Assembly: GCA_951804985.1 (NCBI GenBank)
Contig: OX638130.1
Location: 85,903,069 to 85,967,068 of the forward strand
Length of the DNA: 64,000 bases
Origin: Dryomyza anilis
Taxonomy: Eukaryota; Arthropoda; Insecta; Diptera; Dryomyzidae
Direction: 5' to 3'
The notes under the pieces were generated by a model. It was given only the letters and a program-made list of their open reading frames with translations, did no database searches and was not told where the DNA came from. Position 1 is the stretch's first letter; each line of letters begins with the position of its first letter. Of this stretch, positions 49,914 through 62,419 are shown piece after piece. A program made the position numbers and the translations under genes.

Positions 49914-50902
49914 GTTTCAATTTTCTTACGAAAAACGGCACATTAAAAAAAAGTTTCTTTAAAACAAGCATAAGTTTATTTTTTCCACGAAAAGAAACAG
50001 TAATTTATTTCACTGTTGCAAGTGTGTTGTGGCCAAATCCAAAAGGAACAAATTTTCCAAAAAAAAAAAAATGTCCAACGACGCGTGGGTTCTGGCCAAA
50101 TCCCAAAGGAACAATTTTTTCCAAAAAAAAAAAGACCAATGACGCAAGCAGGTTCTAAACAAATCCCAAAGGATTAAATTTTTCCAAATAAAAATACCAA
50201 TATTCCAAACAGGTTCTAAACAAATCCCAAAGGAACAATTTTTTCCAAAAAAAAAAGACCAATGACACAAGTGGGTTCTGAGCAAATCCCGAAGGAACAC
50301 TTTTTTCCAACTATATTTTCTCCTGTGCACAAAACAGTCTACTGGTATAACTTTTTTTGTAGAAATATATATGCTTTTATTCTTGGCGAAATGATAGATG
50401 TGCTGTTTTTCGTAGCTAAATGTAAAAGTGTTTCTTTTCGTGGCGAAAACAAAGTTATTCGTCGTTTCGTGGCTAAAAAACACTAATGCATCTTTTCTTG
50501 GGTATTATAAAGATGTGATTGTTTTCGTGGTGAAATTGGACTTATGCTTCTTTTCGTAGTTACGAATAACGTGCTGTTTTTCGTAAGAAAATTGAAACGT
50601 GTTGGTCTTTGGTTCTGACCAAATCCAAAAGGAACAAATTTTTTCCAAATATATATGCTTTTATTCTTGGCGAAATGATAGATGTGCTGTTTTTCGTAGC
50701 TGAATGTAAAAGTGTTTCTTTTCGTGGCGAAAATAAAGTTATTCGTCGTTTCGCGGCTAAAAAACAATAATGATTCTTTTCTTGGGTATTATAAAGATGT
50801 GATTGATTTCGTGGTGAAATTGGACGTATGCTTCTTTTCGTAATTACGAATAACGTGCTGTTTTTCGTAAGAAAATTGAAACGTGTGGGTCTTCGTAAGA
50901 GG
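49893..50902. repeat. Inverted-repeat (fold-back-like) block with internal tandem repeats
   Basis: Arms 49893-49942 and 50853-50902 are inverted copies (CCCACACGTTTCAATTTTC, TTACGAAAAACGGCAC). Inside are five units of about 60 bp (50030-50315; CAAATCCCAAAGGAACAAT, TTTTTTCCAAAAAAA). They are followed by a roughly 230-bp direct repeat (50370-50605 and 50660-50892) built of TTTTCGTGGCGAAA-type words. Minus-strand frames 50010-50483 and 50483-50767 are products of this repetition. Confidence 0.75.
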
Positions 50903-50904
50903 GG

Positions 50905-51145
50905 TTGAATTTATATTGACTTTTAGAACATAATTCTCAATTTTTTTAATTTTTGAATTTCAAATCTGAAATAAAATCAGTCAATAATAAACTCATAGAA
51001 ATTTAAAATTATATGAAAATACAATTTTGGTATATTATGTCTAGTTTCGCAGCTAAATATATATCTCCTTTGGAACTTTCACATAAGTACACAAGATGCC
51101 TAATAAAATAATTTATTTTAAAGTCATCTTAGTAAATATAAAAGG
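50905..51145. other. AT-rich stretch without features
   Basis: No gene or repeat structure is recognised. Confidence 0.3.
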
Positions 51146-51150
51146 AAACT

Positions 51151-51336
51151 TTATTTAATCCGGTTTTTGTGGACTTTGTGCTCATTGTTATCAGCTGGTC
51201 GGTCCAGCAGGGCGGTCATCAGGTTTTTCTTATGTTGATTGTGACAATAATTGTTGACCGACAAGATTTGTTGTCGCCGCTCAGTAATGTAAGTTTCTGC
51301 TACTTTAAAGTCAATGTGCTTACAAAAGATATATAA
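51151..51336 (-). CDS. Possible terminal coding fragment of unknown identity
   Basis: A GC-richer island in AT-rich DNA stays open on the minus strand from about 51336 to TAA at 51151. It encodes a hydrophilic segment VAETYITERRQQILSV, YCHNQHKKNLMTALLDRPAD, NNEHKVHKNRIK. The stop lies inside ATTAAATAAAG, so an AATAAA poly(A) signal overlaps it, as at the end of a gene. There is no ATG; AG at 51294-51295 or 51303-51308 could be an acceptor. I do not recognise the protein. The plus strand is also open over part of this island, so a random open stretch is possible. Confidence 0.25.
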   Translation of the reverse strand, partial: LYIFCKHIDFKVAETYITERRQQILSVNNYCHNQHKKNLMTALLDRPADNNEHKVHKNRIK

Positions 51337-51349
51337 CTATTTTGAAAAT

Positions 51350-53170
51350 CATGTAATTAGTTTATTGTTGCTTAAAATATGTAAATTTTAATGAATTTTA
51401 AATGTGAGACTCATTTGTATTTCATTATATGCTAAACATATTTATAATCAGATGCAAATCGATATAATATAGGTTTGAATATTTTATATAAAGGGCAAAT
51501 AGAGGTGTCCAGACAATGTTTACTACTTTTAAACTGTTTTCAGTCCGACGGCGTTGGTCTCCATTTTTAATACTGAATATAAATGATCTTTAGTTTTCCC
51601 ATAGTAGAAAAAATTCAGTTTATAATTCTCGAATTTAACTTAAAGTCAGGTATCAAAACCATAAAAAAACACAATTTCAATGAAAACAAGTGGAACACAA
51701 CAACAATATCGTTTGATATGTGCTCAAAGAACCTCTTTTAATCAATTCTTAATCATATTAAAAAGAAGAATTAAAACTGAATTGGAATTAAATGACTTAT
51801 AGAGCAAAACAAAACAGAACAAAGACTGAGACCCGACTACAAGTTCAGATCAGTCGAAGAAGTTAATGTAGAGTAGAAAAAAAAGCGGAAAAAGAACAAA
51901 AAGAAACACACACTAAAAAAAGAAAAGTCTTATACGAAAATTCAACGAAAACAGAATCTTTGAAAAACAAGTTTCCAACTGCGTTTATGGAAACTCAGAA
52001 ATAAACAAGAACAGCTGTAATTAATACAAGTTTTGTTTCGTAGAGATACAAGTTACGAGTTAGAGAGCGATATAGTATATTTGTGAATGCACTCGAAAAT
52101 AATATAGAAGATAATGTCAGAGCACTGATAATACGACGACGAGATTGTGACGACGAATACACTCAAAACGAAGTGGCTGAGTATTTTTAGAGTTATTTTA
52201 TGCTAATTTGTAAACAGTTCAGATGCATTAAACTTTAAAGATTAAAGTCTATATACAAAGAATTCTAAATTTAAAACTGATAAAAGAAGTATTTAAATAA
52301 AAAATAATATTTATTTGATTTTTTTTTTAATTATGCGAAAGAAACATTTGTTTTTGTTTTTTTTTACAAACAATTTTAATTTCAATGCTTCAAAAAATTG
52401 CCAGAGTGTCGAATCACAACAACTTTTTTGCCGCCCAACCCTTGGAACCGGCCATAAATCGAAAACCGAATGTCATAAGTGGTTTTTGAATTATTACGAA
52501 GTGGTCGGGGCTAACAAAAAAAAGAAATTGTCACACGTCGAAAAAAATATATTTTCTTTAGTCTAATTTATTTATTTTTTCTGGTTCTAGAATTTATTTT
52601 TTTGGCATCTAAATTTCCATGGTAGTATTTAACTGAATGTAAAGGACTGGACCTTGAGCACGTTAAGACAATATCTTAAAAGGATTTTAAATATTTTATT
52701 ATTTTCATTTTGCCACTCCCCTTTTCCAGGAATTTGAGTTTGAAAAAAAAACAGGTTTTTGATTTTTAAGAGGTACCACGTGACCTTGAGGTCACTTTTT
52801 ATTTTTAAGGTCTTGTTTCTGTATCGTGTGACCACTTATATAAAGCCACTTATGACCTCGGTCGGTTTTCGATTTTTCGTCGGTTCCAGGGGTCCGCGTG
52901 GCAAAAAACATTTTTTTTCGTCACTTTCCCCCCTTTAAAAACTCGTGAAATTTTTTTTTTTTGGTGGATTTCAGCCAAGATTTTTTCGATACGGTTCATT
53001 TTTAAATTGATATCGCATTATATTACGGTTTAATCTCAGATTTTACTTTCCCTGATTTTATGACATATCATACAAAAGACAATACAGATGGTAAAAGTTT
53101 CAAATTGATTAAATTTAACTTATTAACGCCCTTTTCACGATACGGCTGGAGTATAGAATTTAAATAAAAT
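51350..53170. other. AT-rich stretch without a supported gene
   Basis: The purine-rich part 51840-51930, after TCAGTC at 51850, could be a 5' UTR of a plus-strand gene, but nothing ties it to an exon. The short plus frame 52315-52566 is unrecognised. Confidence 0.35.
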
Positions 53171-53173
53171 CAT

Positions 53174-53308
53174 AGGCGCATTCATAGACTTTTTAAAGTC
53201 AACTTTAAAAATTCGAATTCGACTTTTTTGACAAATTTTGTATGGAATAAATTGTCACAAATCCATTTTTAATTTAAAGTTAACTTAAAATTGTCTATGA
53301 TTAAGCGT
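53174..53308. mobile_element. Palindromic mini-MITE, GTCTATGATTA family, copy 1
   Basis: The left ATTCATAGACTTTTTAAAGT and right inverted TTTAAAGTTAACTTAAAATT, GTCTATGATTA flank a CGACTTTTTTGACAAATTTT core. A second copy with the same core is at 55580-55718. Confidence 0.65.
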
Positions 53309-53416
53309 CATATTCTTCAGCAAGATATATGTATAAGATGTTAATATTTGAAATATTAAACATTATCATACTTGACTGTGCGGAAAATTATTTTATATTA
53401 TTGAAAGAATATCATC

Positions 53417-53957
53417 TACACGCTGCAAAAAAAGGGCTTTCCCAAACATAATTTTGCAGGCATTACATATGTCTTTGGAGCTTTATACAAACAAATGTAT
53501 TATTTCATTGTCAAAAATTATTATAATAACAGCCAAACATATTTTTGTTTTCATTCAAACATATTTCTGTTCAGAATGAATAATTTTCGGCATTCTTGCA
53601 AACATATATATGTTTGAATGTGAAAAACATTTTATTTACAAGTAAACATATTTATGTTTACATTTAATTTTAATGTAAAGTAAAGTAATTGTGATATCGT
53701 AATGCCAAAACATACATATAATCAAAATAATGCTGTTATTTTTAAATTCGTTGTCCCCCAGTAACAATCACGAATAACCAGCAATTTATGTTTAAATATC
53801 GTATAATAATATTTCGTATAATAATATTTCTGAACAAAAAAATCATATATTTCAATTACAATGTAATTAGATTTTACTCCTAATATTTATATAGTGACTT
53901 CGAATGTCGTTATAACTACATTCAAACAAATTCAACCATATTTTTTCTATCCGTGTA
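53417..53957. mobile_element. MITE with TA target site and AAACATATTT repeats
   Basis: CACGCTGCAAAAAAAGG at 53419 and the inverted TTTTTTCTATCCGTG ending at 53955 lie between TA dinucleotides. The interior repeats AAACATATTT(T/C)TGTTT and its palindromic variants. Confidence 0.55.
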
Positions 53958-53959
53958 TG

Positions 53960-55570
53960 TAGTGGTTTTATAAAAGTTACTGACAACCGAGGTAAATATA
54001 CTGTTTGTTCTGGCATTTTTAACTTTACATAAATGTTAATATTTCAGAACAACATATTCATTCTCCCGAAGTCACTTATTTATAAAAACATACATTTTTA
54101 ATAATCTTACGAGGTCGTTGTTGCAGTTTTGAATAGGTCAATTTTTCGGGGTCTTGATAAAAAATAGAAGAAGAATCGGTATCACTACCTTTAATTTTTG
54201 AAAAATTCTCAAACACAATAAGGAATATTTAATAGACAGTTTAATTTTTGTATACCCAGAAAATCAAACTATATATTAGCGATATTGAAATGATGTCATT
54301 TCAAGGTTTAAATTATAATTTCTTCTGTTTCCGATCAACTAGCTTTATTTATTTTATAAATAAATTATCCCATAATCACGAAAGTATTTAAATTTAATAT
54401 TATAATGATAAATTTTCGTTATTAAACTCAACATATTTCAAAATAGAATTTATTTCAAAAAATATAAAAAAATATTCTAAAATAATAAAATTTGTTTATT
54501 AAAAATACAAACATTTTCGATACGATCTCGATAAATATATAATAACAAAAACAACGTTCTTATTTTAGAAAGTGCGTTTTTATCGAAAATCCTATCGACT
54601 TCGTATTATTTTTATCGTACCATTTATATTATCGATATATATATATACGATATCGTTTCGAAATCTTTATGATATCGATTGATTTGTATGTGTAGAAGTA
54701 AATCAGTTCCCCTACATGGGCTTAGAACAAATTTTTCTGGGGTAAAGAAATGATTTAAAAATGTTGGAAGTATTTTAAACGGATTTTGTATATCCCTAAA
54801 TAAAACCATTACAACTGCAATTTAAATTAAGGGGTTCCTATCACGAAGCATTTTAACAATCCCAGAACTTTCGCGATTAGAAAAAGAATTCCTGGGATTC
54901 CGGACATATTCCCAAATTATTAAAATTTGTATTAATGGTAACAAAAAGGTAAAATTTATACATACAGCTTCATGGGAAAATAATAAAAACTATAAAAAAT
55001 AATTAATATATACTAACTATAGATTTTTTCCGGCATCCCGGGATCTGGATGCCGGAATTGAATCGTAAAGAAACAGATAAATATATAATTTAAACATATT
55101 ATTTACCATCATGAAGTTCGATATTATTACCAACAAATTACATTTATATTTTTTCAGTTATATACAAATTTAAAATCGTAAAAAAAATAATTTTTATTAA
55201 ATCAGTAAAGTTGAGAATTTTTTCATGAACAATTTTTCAGAAATTTTAGATAATCCAAAAGTTATCCGATTCTTTTGTTTATGAAAAGCTTACATTGAGA
55301 TCTAAAGAAAATGTGCTTACTTGAGAAAATATCTTGTTTAGTTTTAAAGATATAGACTTGAACATGAAATTTTGCTTTCATTTTTGAAGACTTTACTTTA
55401 CATATTTATACATAGATTGTACATTTTATGATGACATCGAAATATTTGAATGGGACTTTTATGAACAATTAACACATAAATCATAAACTGAATAAATATC
55501 TTAAATATCTCAAGTGGTTTAGTAAATATAAAATTGTAAAGTCGATTTTTGGTTGAAAAATTGGACTTAT
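53960..55570. other. AT-rich stretch without a supported gene
   Basis: It contains ATCGATATATATATAC and CTATCGACTTCG words near 54540-54680. A perfect 9-bp hairpin CCGGCATCC / GGATGCCGG sits at 55030-55055. No gene. Confidence 0.4.
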
Positions 55571-55579
55571 ACGCAAATC

Positions 55580-55718
55580 TCCGTAATTATAATCATAGAC
55601 AATTTGACGTCAACTTTACAAATAAATTCGACTTTTTTGACAAATTTTGTATAGAATAAATTATCAAAAAGCTGATTTTACGTTTAAAGTTGACTTTAAA
55701 TTGTCTATAATTATGGGC
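55580..55718. mobile_element. Palindromic mini-MITE, GTCTATGATTA family, copy 2
   Basis: TAATCATAGACAATTTGACG at left and TTTAAATTGTCTATAATTA at right are inverted around the same CGACTTTTTTGACAAATTTT core as copy 1 at 53174. Confidence 0.65.
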
Positions 55719-55869
55719 ATATGTGTTCATTTATAAAAGTCCCATACAAATTTTAAAACTTAAGTCTCTGAAGTTCTCTCTGTACAACACTTTTAAAATT
55801 TGAGTGATTCCGAAAATACTGAATTTCACCCGATTTAAGAGCGTTTGGGCTTATAGTGAATCGTTTCGA

Positions 55870-56060
55870 TTTTTGAAACCGGAATCATAAAAAATGTATT
55901 GGAATCGAAACCAGAACCTCTATTTTGAAAATATTTATCCAAAGTCCCTGTCAGAAACCATCAAGAACCGCAACAGTTCTGATTTTTGGAACCGGAATCG
56001 AAGCAGTTATTAAAAAATGTATGGAACCGGAATCGGAACCGATATCGGAATAGCTATTTT
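55870..56060. repeat. GGAACCGGAATCG-rich degenerate repeat
   Basis: Repeated GAAACCGGAATC / GGAACCGGAATCGGAACC words form the inverted counterpart of 34140-34460. Probably an end of a decayed DNA transposon. Confidence 0.5.
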
Positions 56061-56249
56061 AAAAATCTTGGAAGCAGATTGATTATCTAACCGATATTTA
56101 GAATATATATTTTGTGGGGGAAGTCAGTTATGTTTTTTTTTTATATTTTATGTAAAATATATTTTTTTTTAATTCTTAGATTCGATTCGATTCCTATTGA
56201 TACTGATTATGTTTAAAATATTATTAAAAATATAAAGAAATCTCTTCCA

Positions 56250-56974
56250 CAGTGGGTGACTTAGTGCACTTAGGCTGGCAGTAATGCTCAACAAGTTGGT
56301 AACAAGAGAGGCGGCAGGCAGGCAATTAAAACAGAGAGCAACGACGCATGAGTGAAACGCTCTTGAGTGAATTTCAGCCACTGACCGTCGCTGCTGCTCA
56401 TGTTGGTGAGCAACAGTTTGATCGCCTTCACCAGATACATTCAGTATTACGTGAGACAGCGCAGAGACGAGTGTGGCAAACGCGATCGTGTGATGAATGT
56501 GATGCATATAAATATTAATTAATTGCCCAAAAAAAAAGCACAAGCCGAAAAAAAAAGAAATTTACAAAATAATCAATACTTATGACGCAGTGCCAGTGAT
56601 TAACACAAATAAAAATTATAACAAATGAAGCAAAAAACGGTGAAATTTTAATGAATGGTTGATTTTTAATGCAGCTGCTGACTGTAGACAAGTGAAAATA
56701 TTAGCAAAAAATAAATAAAATGAAAAAGTGAATGAAAAAAAAAATACTTGGTATTTTCAGCATTTAAAATTAGCATTTTTACAAAAATAAAAAAATAAAT
56801 TATAAAATAAATATAATATTATAAAAATAATAATATAATAATATAATATAATAAAAATAATAATCAAACTAATGGCAACAGAATAAAATTTTAAATTTAT
56901 GCGCTTATTAGCATTTTTCAACAATTAAAAATTTTGCGATTGCAACAACTACAACAACAAACGTCGACTTTACA
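56250..56974 (+). promoter_or_regulatory. Likely 5' flank and 5' UTR of the LRR gene
   Basis: A GC-richer block (56250-56510) is followed by AT-rich sequence up to the start codon. No clear TATA or initiator could be fixed. An antisense frame at 56169-56543 has no recognisable content. The assignment rests on position only. Confidence 0.35.
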
Positions 56975-57592
56975 ATGGCGTCTGCCACGGTCATCAACAC
57001 CCCAAACCCTCATTACAACAACAGCCCCGATCCACAACAACAATCTATGCGAACAACTCACAAAAAACATCTACAATATAAATACACGAAAAAAATGTCT
57101 TTGCCATTCTTCATAATGCTTCAATGTATTTTTATAATATTTTTAACAATTTCATCGTTTGTTGTTCCCGTCCACTGTGCCAAAGTGTTGCCAATTACGG
57201 TGGAGAGGGCGTCGCGTTACGCACGTAGCGCCATCTATGCAAATGGCGCCGCGGACATGACGACATCATCGTCATCATCATCATCATTGCAACAAAATGT
57301 GCAAACAAAATCACCTGAAAACTATTTGGCTGCACTGGGTCTACGCACCCGCATCCGTCCACAAAAGTTTTATTCGAAAAACGAGCGAAAACTGGAGGCT
57401 AGCACTGGTGGTGTCACACTCAACGTTGAAGATAGTAGTCGTGCCAGTCACTCACGCCCCTCGCCCAACGATTTGACAAGTCTGAATTTAGTAATGGGCG
57501 CACGCGAGGATATCTGTCGTGAGCATTGTCACTGTGCGAAGGTGAAGAATGCATTTACTACGATAAGCTGTGATTTTCAAACCAATCCGAAG
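56975..57592 (+). CDS. First coding exon of a secreted/membrane leucine-rich-repeat-type protein
   Basis: 206 codons to the donor AAG/GTGAGT, phase 0. The first ATG (56975) precedes a Gln/Asn/Lys-rich stretch. A second ATG at 57095 opens a textbook signal peptide (MSLPFFIMLQCIFIIFLTIS, then VVPVHCAK), so either start is possible and the second is the better secretory start. A low-complexity region follows, with a nine-serine run from a TCATCA microsatellite. The exon ends with a cysteine cluster DICREHCHCAKVKNAFTTIS, C, fitting an LRR N-terminal cap (C-x3-C-x-C-x(n)-C). The repeats themselves must lie in later exons, none of which is visible before 64000. I do not recognise the orthologue. 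Confidence 0.75.
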
Positions 57593-57599
57593 GTGAGTT

Positions 57600-57985
57600 T
57601 TTAGAAAGTTTAAATTTTAAACTCTACTTAAGTATATTTTAAATACATTTCCAAAAGAATAAACTTAAAAAAAAACAGTAAGAAAAGTTAGTTGAAACTC
57701 AGGTCCGACTATGGAATACCCCAACACCTTAGTGGATATTTTAATGTGGAATAATTAATTTTATAATCAAATTCTTAATTTTGCTAAACACCCTCAGTAT
57801 ATTATATACGTTTAATTGAGAAATTTCGTTTTTAAAACTTGACTTCGGAAATGCTCCAAATTAATAATTTTGGCATACAAGTCAAGGAAAGAAAATAAGG
57901 CGTATCACATCCATTTTTGGGATGCATATTTATAGGTCTATTTTCATAATACGTTTTAAATTTTATAACTATATCTTGAATACTT
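57600..57985 (+). other. Start of the first intron of the LRR gene
   Basis: AT-rich, no repeats recognised. The intron extends at least to the window end (more than 6.4 kb). Confidence 0.4.
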
Positions 57986-57989
57986 TACG

Positions 57990-58755
57990 AATTATGCCCA
58001 GGTTGCCATGTCTCGAAGTTTTCTCGAAGTAACTGCGATAAAAAAAAAGTTCGATCTCTTTGCTTCATCACTACCCAGCCTGCCATGTCTCGGAGACCTT
58101 CGATGCCTCGAAGCTTTCTCGAATAACCTCGGTAAAAAAGTTCGATTTCGTTGCATTCTCGATTCTAATTTTTAAAAATGTTCGTACATTCAAATTCTTT
58201 GACAAGGTACGATATTTAAACATATATAAAATCGATATCGTAATATTTTTCGCAGCAATCTCGAACTTTGATCATTTTTTTCTTCGATATCGTTCCGATT
58301 TCGAAAAATTTCTCGTATCGAGAAAACTCCGACAAAACGTTTCGATATCTTTCTACCATCTAGGTCCAATTTGAGGCTTGATATCGTTACGAGAACGCGT
58401 TCGATATCGTGTAATTTCTCAATCTACTCACATTGATCTCGTAACGATATCGATACGAATTGCATATTGGATACTAATTTTTAAAAATTTTCGAACACTA
58501 AAATTAAAGGAAAAAAATACGATTTTTCAATATTTATCACGTCGATATCGCAATGTTTTTCGTAACAATCTCGATATTCGATGCGAACATCGATCCAGAA
58601 TCGTTTTTTTCACGTTTCAAATAATCTTCATTATCTCGTTACGATATCTTCGTAAATCTTAGAAAATTTTTAGTTTAATATAAATACGAAATCGTCAGCG
58701 AGATCGAATAAATTCCTCGAAACAGTCTCGAAGCGATATCGAATAGAATGATTTA
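57990..58755. repeat. TCGATATCG-rich repeat cluster in two tandem subunits
   Basis: Around 58075-58415 and 58430-58750 the same order of words recurs: ATTCTAATTTTTAAAAATGTTCG-like, TCAAATTCTTTGACAAGG-like, GATATCGTAATATTTTTCGC against GATATCGCAATGTTTTTCGT, and AACAATCTCGA. Terminal words TGCCATGTCTCG occur at 58005 and 58081. Related copies are at 59540-59890 and, inverted, 44280-44790. The plus frames 58060-58662 are by-products. Confidence 0.6.
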
Positions 58756-58759
58756 ATAA

Positions 58760-59020
58760 AGAGTTATATAAAAATGATTTGTATGGGAGGTGGGCGTGTC
58801 CGTTGACCGATTTAGCTCGTTTTCAAACTCAGGACAAATATATTGCAAAGAAATATTAAAACAAAATTGCATCGCATTCGGAACAATATTACTATGTATA
58901 CGGATAGACTGCAAGACATACGTCAAATCGACCCTGATGTTATCGAATATATATACTTTCGATAACGTCGACGCTACTAAGGGCGTTACAAATTTCGCAC
59001 AAACTTAATATACCCTTGTG
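58760..59020. repeat. Dispersed dipteran repeat fragment
   Basis: GGGAGGTGGGCGTGTCCG, GCATCGCATTCGGAACAA and CTAAGGGCGTTACAAATTTC, CGCACAAACTTAATATACCC are words typical of common interspersed elements in fly genomes. No coding content. Confidence 0.5.
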
Positions 59021-59349
59021 CTCCATAAGTGTAGTGCATAAATACGGATATTCAAGGATGCTTAAATGAGCATTTTGATTTTTAATGATTTTGATTTAAA
59101 ATGAGCATTTTGATTTTTCTTTCTGAGAATCTATTTCAGAAAAGTTCATAATACTATTGTATTGTAACCTAAATAAATAACGATTTTAGGCACACGGAAA
59201 ATGTAACGTTTTGTTTTCGATTTCAGTTTTTTTAATGAATTAATGTTTTGTTTTGTGTCCATATTTTCAATATTTTGAATAAAAAAAAAAACAAACGATT
59301 TATTCACAGAAGAAACGAAAGACCTAATTACCAAAAAATGTGTTTGTAT

Positions 59350-59890
59350 CCACACCCAGAAAAAAAATCCCTGAAATCCCATTAAAATTTGTCAATAGGA
59401 CAATTATTGTTTTAATAGTATACAAAAAATAAATCTTTTCATATAAACTCAATGACAATGTTGTGGTATTTTCTAGTATTCAATGGTATTTTTCGATTAA
59501 AATAATAATTTATCCTATTGACTATTTTTAATAGCTAACATGTTTCAGAGACTTTTGATGCCTCGAAACGTTTCGAGTTAACTTCGATAAAAAAAAGTTC
59601 GGTTTCGTACCCTTTTTCGTACACATTTTTAAAATTTTTCGTAGATTCAAATTTTATGACAAGAAACGATAAATAAAGATTTAAATAAATATTTATCGAT
59701 AACGCAATCACGGACTTTGAATATTTTTCTTTTCTGATATTGTTTCGATTTTAAAAATTTCTCGTATCGAGAAAATCCAAAAGAATCGATATCTAACTAC
59801 CATTTAGGATTTATATGAGAATCGATTTCGTACGATAAAGTGTCCGATATCGTGGGAATTCTCCTGCATCTCGCATTGAATTTCTCAAGA
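59350..59890. repeat. MITE-like end and third TCGATATCG-type repeat copy
   Basis: CACCCAGAAAAAAAATCCC at 59355 resembles the CACAGAAAAAAAT ends. From 59540 the sequence follows the 58075 repeat (GAGACTTTTGATGCCTCGAA, ACTTTGAATATTTTTC, TCTCGTATCGAGAAAA). Decayed. Confidence 0.45.
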
Positions 59891-59899
59891 TATCGAAAC

Positions 59900-62390
59900 G
59901 AATGTTTGAAAAAAATCTTATTTAGTATCAAAATATCGAATTCGAAATTATAAATTATATTTTATCGAACTCAAACATAAATTTGAATTATGCTGAATAA
60001 ATTCAAAAGCTTTTCGAAAATATAAAACTTAAAAAAAAAACCTTTTATCCAAACGTGTACAAAATATATTCCGTCCTAATATTATCGTTCGTAAAAATTA
60101 TATATAAAAATTCTATATAAAATATCTTCGTACAGAAAAATTCCAACACAATATTTTGTTTACAATAGCCCTGATTTAAAACGATATAAACGATATAAAT
60201 AAAAAGTGCAAATATTCAGAAAAATAAAATAAAAAATTCAAAGATGTTTTTAAAAATTACATTATTTGATTCGTAACATTAGGTGAGAGAGCTCATTTTG
60301 AAATGACTTAAAATAGCTTTTGAACCTTGAACATATACCAAACATTCAAGTATCTATTTCTATTTTTATTTTAGAATATTAAATTAAAATAAAACGATTT
60401 TTTAATTCAACTTTTGACCAGTTTCAGTTAGCTCAATCAAATACACACCCCAAAAAATGTGTTTATAAATATATTTTAATTAATCGTCTTTTCCTGCTAC
60501 AAAACAAAAGAAGGAAAAAAAATCAAAAATTAACAAAACCACTTAGTTATTTCCTGTTGTTTCAATAACTAGAATGGTTTTTCATATTTTGATTTTCACT
60601 ACATCTAATGTTCATGATGTGACAGACAAATGATGCGATTTTATCTTACGCATGCAGCATATAACAATGTTATAAATTGTCAAAATAATATAAGAAAAAT
60701 AGGTATATATTTCCAAAATGAATTTAAATGCGTAGGCTAGGATACAGGAACTTGTATATAAAAATTCTTATTAAAAAATTCTTATTATGTATGTGAGTCA
60801 TTTATGAGATTTTAATCACTACACTGCATTCGAATTTCGCTTCTGTTCGCTGCGATGCTTTGTCAAGATTTAGTATATAAAATAGCTATATTTCTAAACT
60901 TGAGAAATCTTACAACCAAATGTAGTTTTTCTTTTTTTTTTTTTTATATTTTCCTTTTGGTCTGTTTTGTTTATAATTTCCGTTGTCATCTGTTGAAGTG
61001 TGAAGTTGTAAATTTGTTCGTCAGTCACTCAACTGTTTCGGTGGCTATTTTAGTTCTACAGTTGTTGCATAATAATTCTGTCGTCTTTGACTGTTTCTCA
61101 AATTGCTCTAAATTCGAAAATTTTGTAAATGACAAAATTTGGGTTGAGAAAGTTTTGTTTTTTCATATTTTTACATAAGGGGCTACCATAATAAAGCTTT
61201 TTTTTGAGCTGACAATTGTTGGAGGATGGGTGGGTATATATTTCATAATCATTTTTCAAAAATATAGATTTTGAAATAAAGATTTTTAAATGAAATAATT
61301 ATATTTTTATTTGATATTCTCATAAAATATCATTCAAATATAGGCTGCGTAAAATCTAAGACAATCGAAGAAAAATATTCATTACCACAGAGTCTGTTTC
61401 AAAACATATATCAATGAGGTCCACTTCGGAACAATTTAGCTAGCATAGGAAAAACTAAGTAAGCAGTCAAAAATATAACCCTCGAATTATGTAGATATGC
61501 TGTATATACATTTTGACTCATTACAAAATGAGTCTACAAAGACTACTCTAATTTTAGGGGAAATTATTATAAATGAATAAAAAATTGAGCTAATATTTGT
61601 CATCAACATTTTTATTATTTTGGGTGTTGCCACTGAGATTCCAAAAAATATCGATTTTATTTTTGTGTGAGGTGTTCTGCTAAATTTAGCAAAATTTAAT
61701 CAATAAAAACATTCAGAGAACCACTCTACATAAATTGTAGATCATCGTCTGAGTTCACTGAGCAAGCACTTCAGTCACTTGGTATTTTCGAAGAAGGCGC
61801 CTGCTTTTTTGTTTGTGTATTTAGTGACGTTTCAATATTCAAAAAAAAATTGAATTTACATACCTGATCAACCGGTTGGTTGATTGCTAAATGATTGTCA
61901 GTTCACTTTATTTAGTCAGTTGGTATTTGTTTGTACCCGTTGTTTCGTAGTAGTCTCAACAAATTAGCAACTTTTTGCATAAAAAAAAAAACGTAAAAAC
62001 ATAATAAAAAATAATACAATAAAACAAAAAATAACTACGCTTGTTTTCACAGTTTACCAAATAGTTATAACAACTAACCGCATCAAAACCGTTTTGACTT
62101 AGTTTCGTGTTGAGACCTATTAGGCTGTTGTTTGTTTTTTCGTTCGTATTTCACATTTATTCGTCGGACTGCGAAATATTCAATTAGTTTTGTACAAACT
62201 GTAATTGTTTATAATTTGTTTCTAAAGAAAACATTGAAAATTAGAGTGGGTTGTGAAAATCAAATTATATGTTGGCGATAATCGCATGACAGACAAAATT
62301 AGTTGCAAATTGAATATACTTACGCATATTTTTTGCACAATTTATATTAGTTTATTATTTAAATGCAAAAATTTGAAAATATTTTTATTT
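59900..62390. other. AT-rich intronic/intergenic stretch
   Basis: No gene is supported. The plus frame 60855-61178 is hydrophobic by AT bias and unrecognised. No leucine-rich repeats are encoded here. Confidence 0.4.
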
Positions 62391-62394
62391 TAAC

Positions 62395-62406
62395 AAAAAA
62401 AAAAAA
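62395..62406 (-). terminator. Pol III terminator of tRNA-Ala
   Basis: Twelve A residues on the plus strand give a run of twelve T on the minus strand, starting 14 bases past the tRNA 3' end. Confidence 0.8.
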
Positions 62407-62419
62407 TCTTCCTTACTGC

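Noticed and set aside
50030..50315. Regularly spaced repeats that could recall a CRISPR array
   Set aside because: The units are contiguous diverged 60-bp repeats without unique spacers, in an animal genome.
50010..50767. Two minus-strand frames beginning with the same residues (MFFS, ETTNNFVFATKR)
   Set aside because: They come from the 230-bp direct duplication and the 60-bp repeats, and the sequence is low-complexity.
51850..51930. TCAGTC initiator-like word followed by purine-rich sequence resembling a 5' UTR
   Set aside because: No TATA or downstream element at the right distance and no linked exon.
58060..58662. Two plus-strand frames after the LRR exon
   Set aside because: They fall in TCGATATCG-rich repeat DNA found at other places in the window and have no leucine-rich repeat pattern.
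60855..61178. 107-codon plus-strand frame
   Set aside because: Phe/Leu/Val-rich through T-rich DNA, with no motif, no splice context and no resemblance to LRR or other families.
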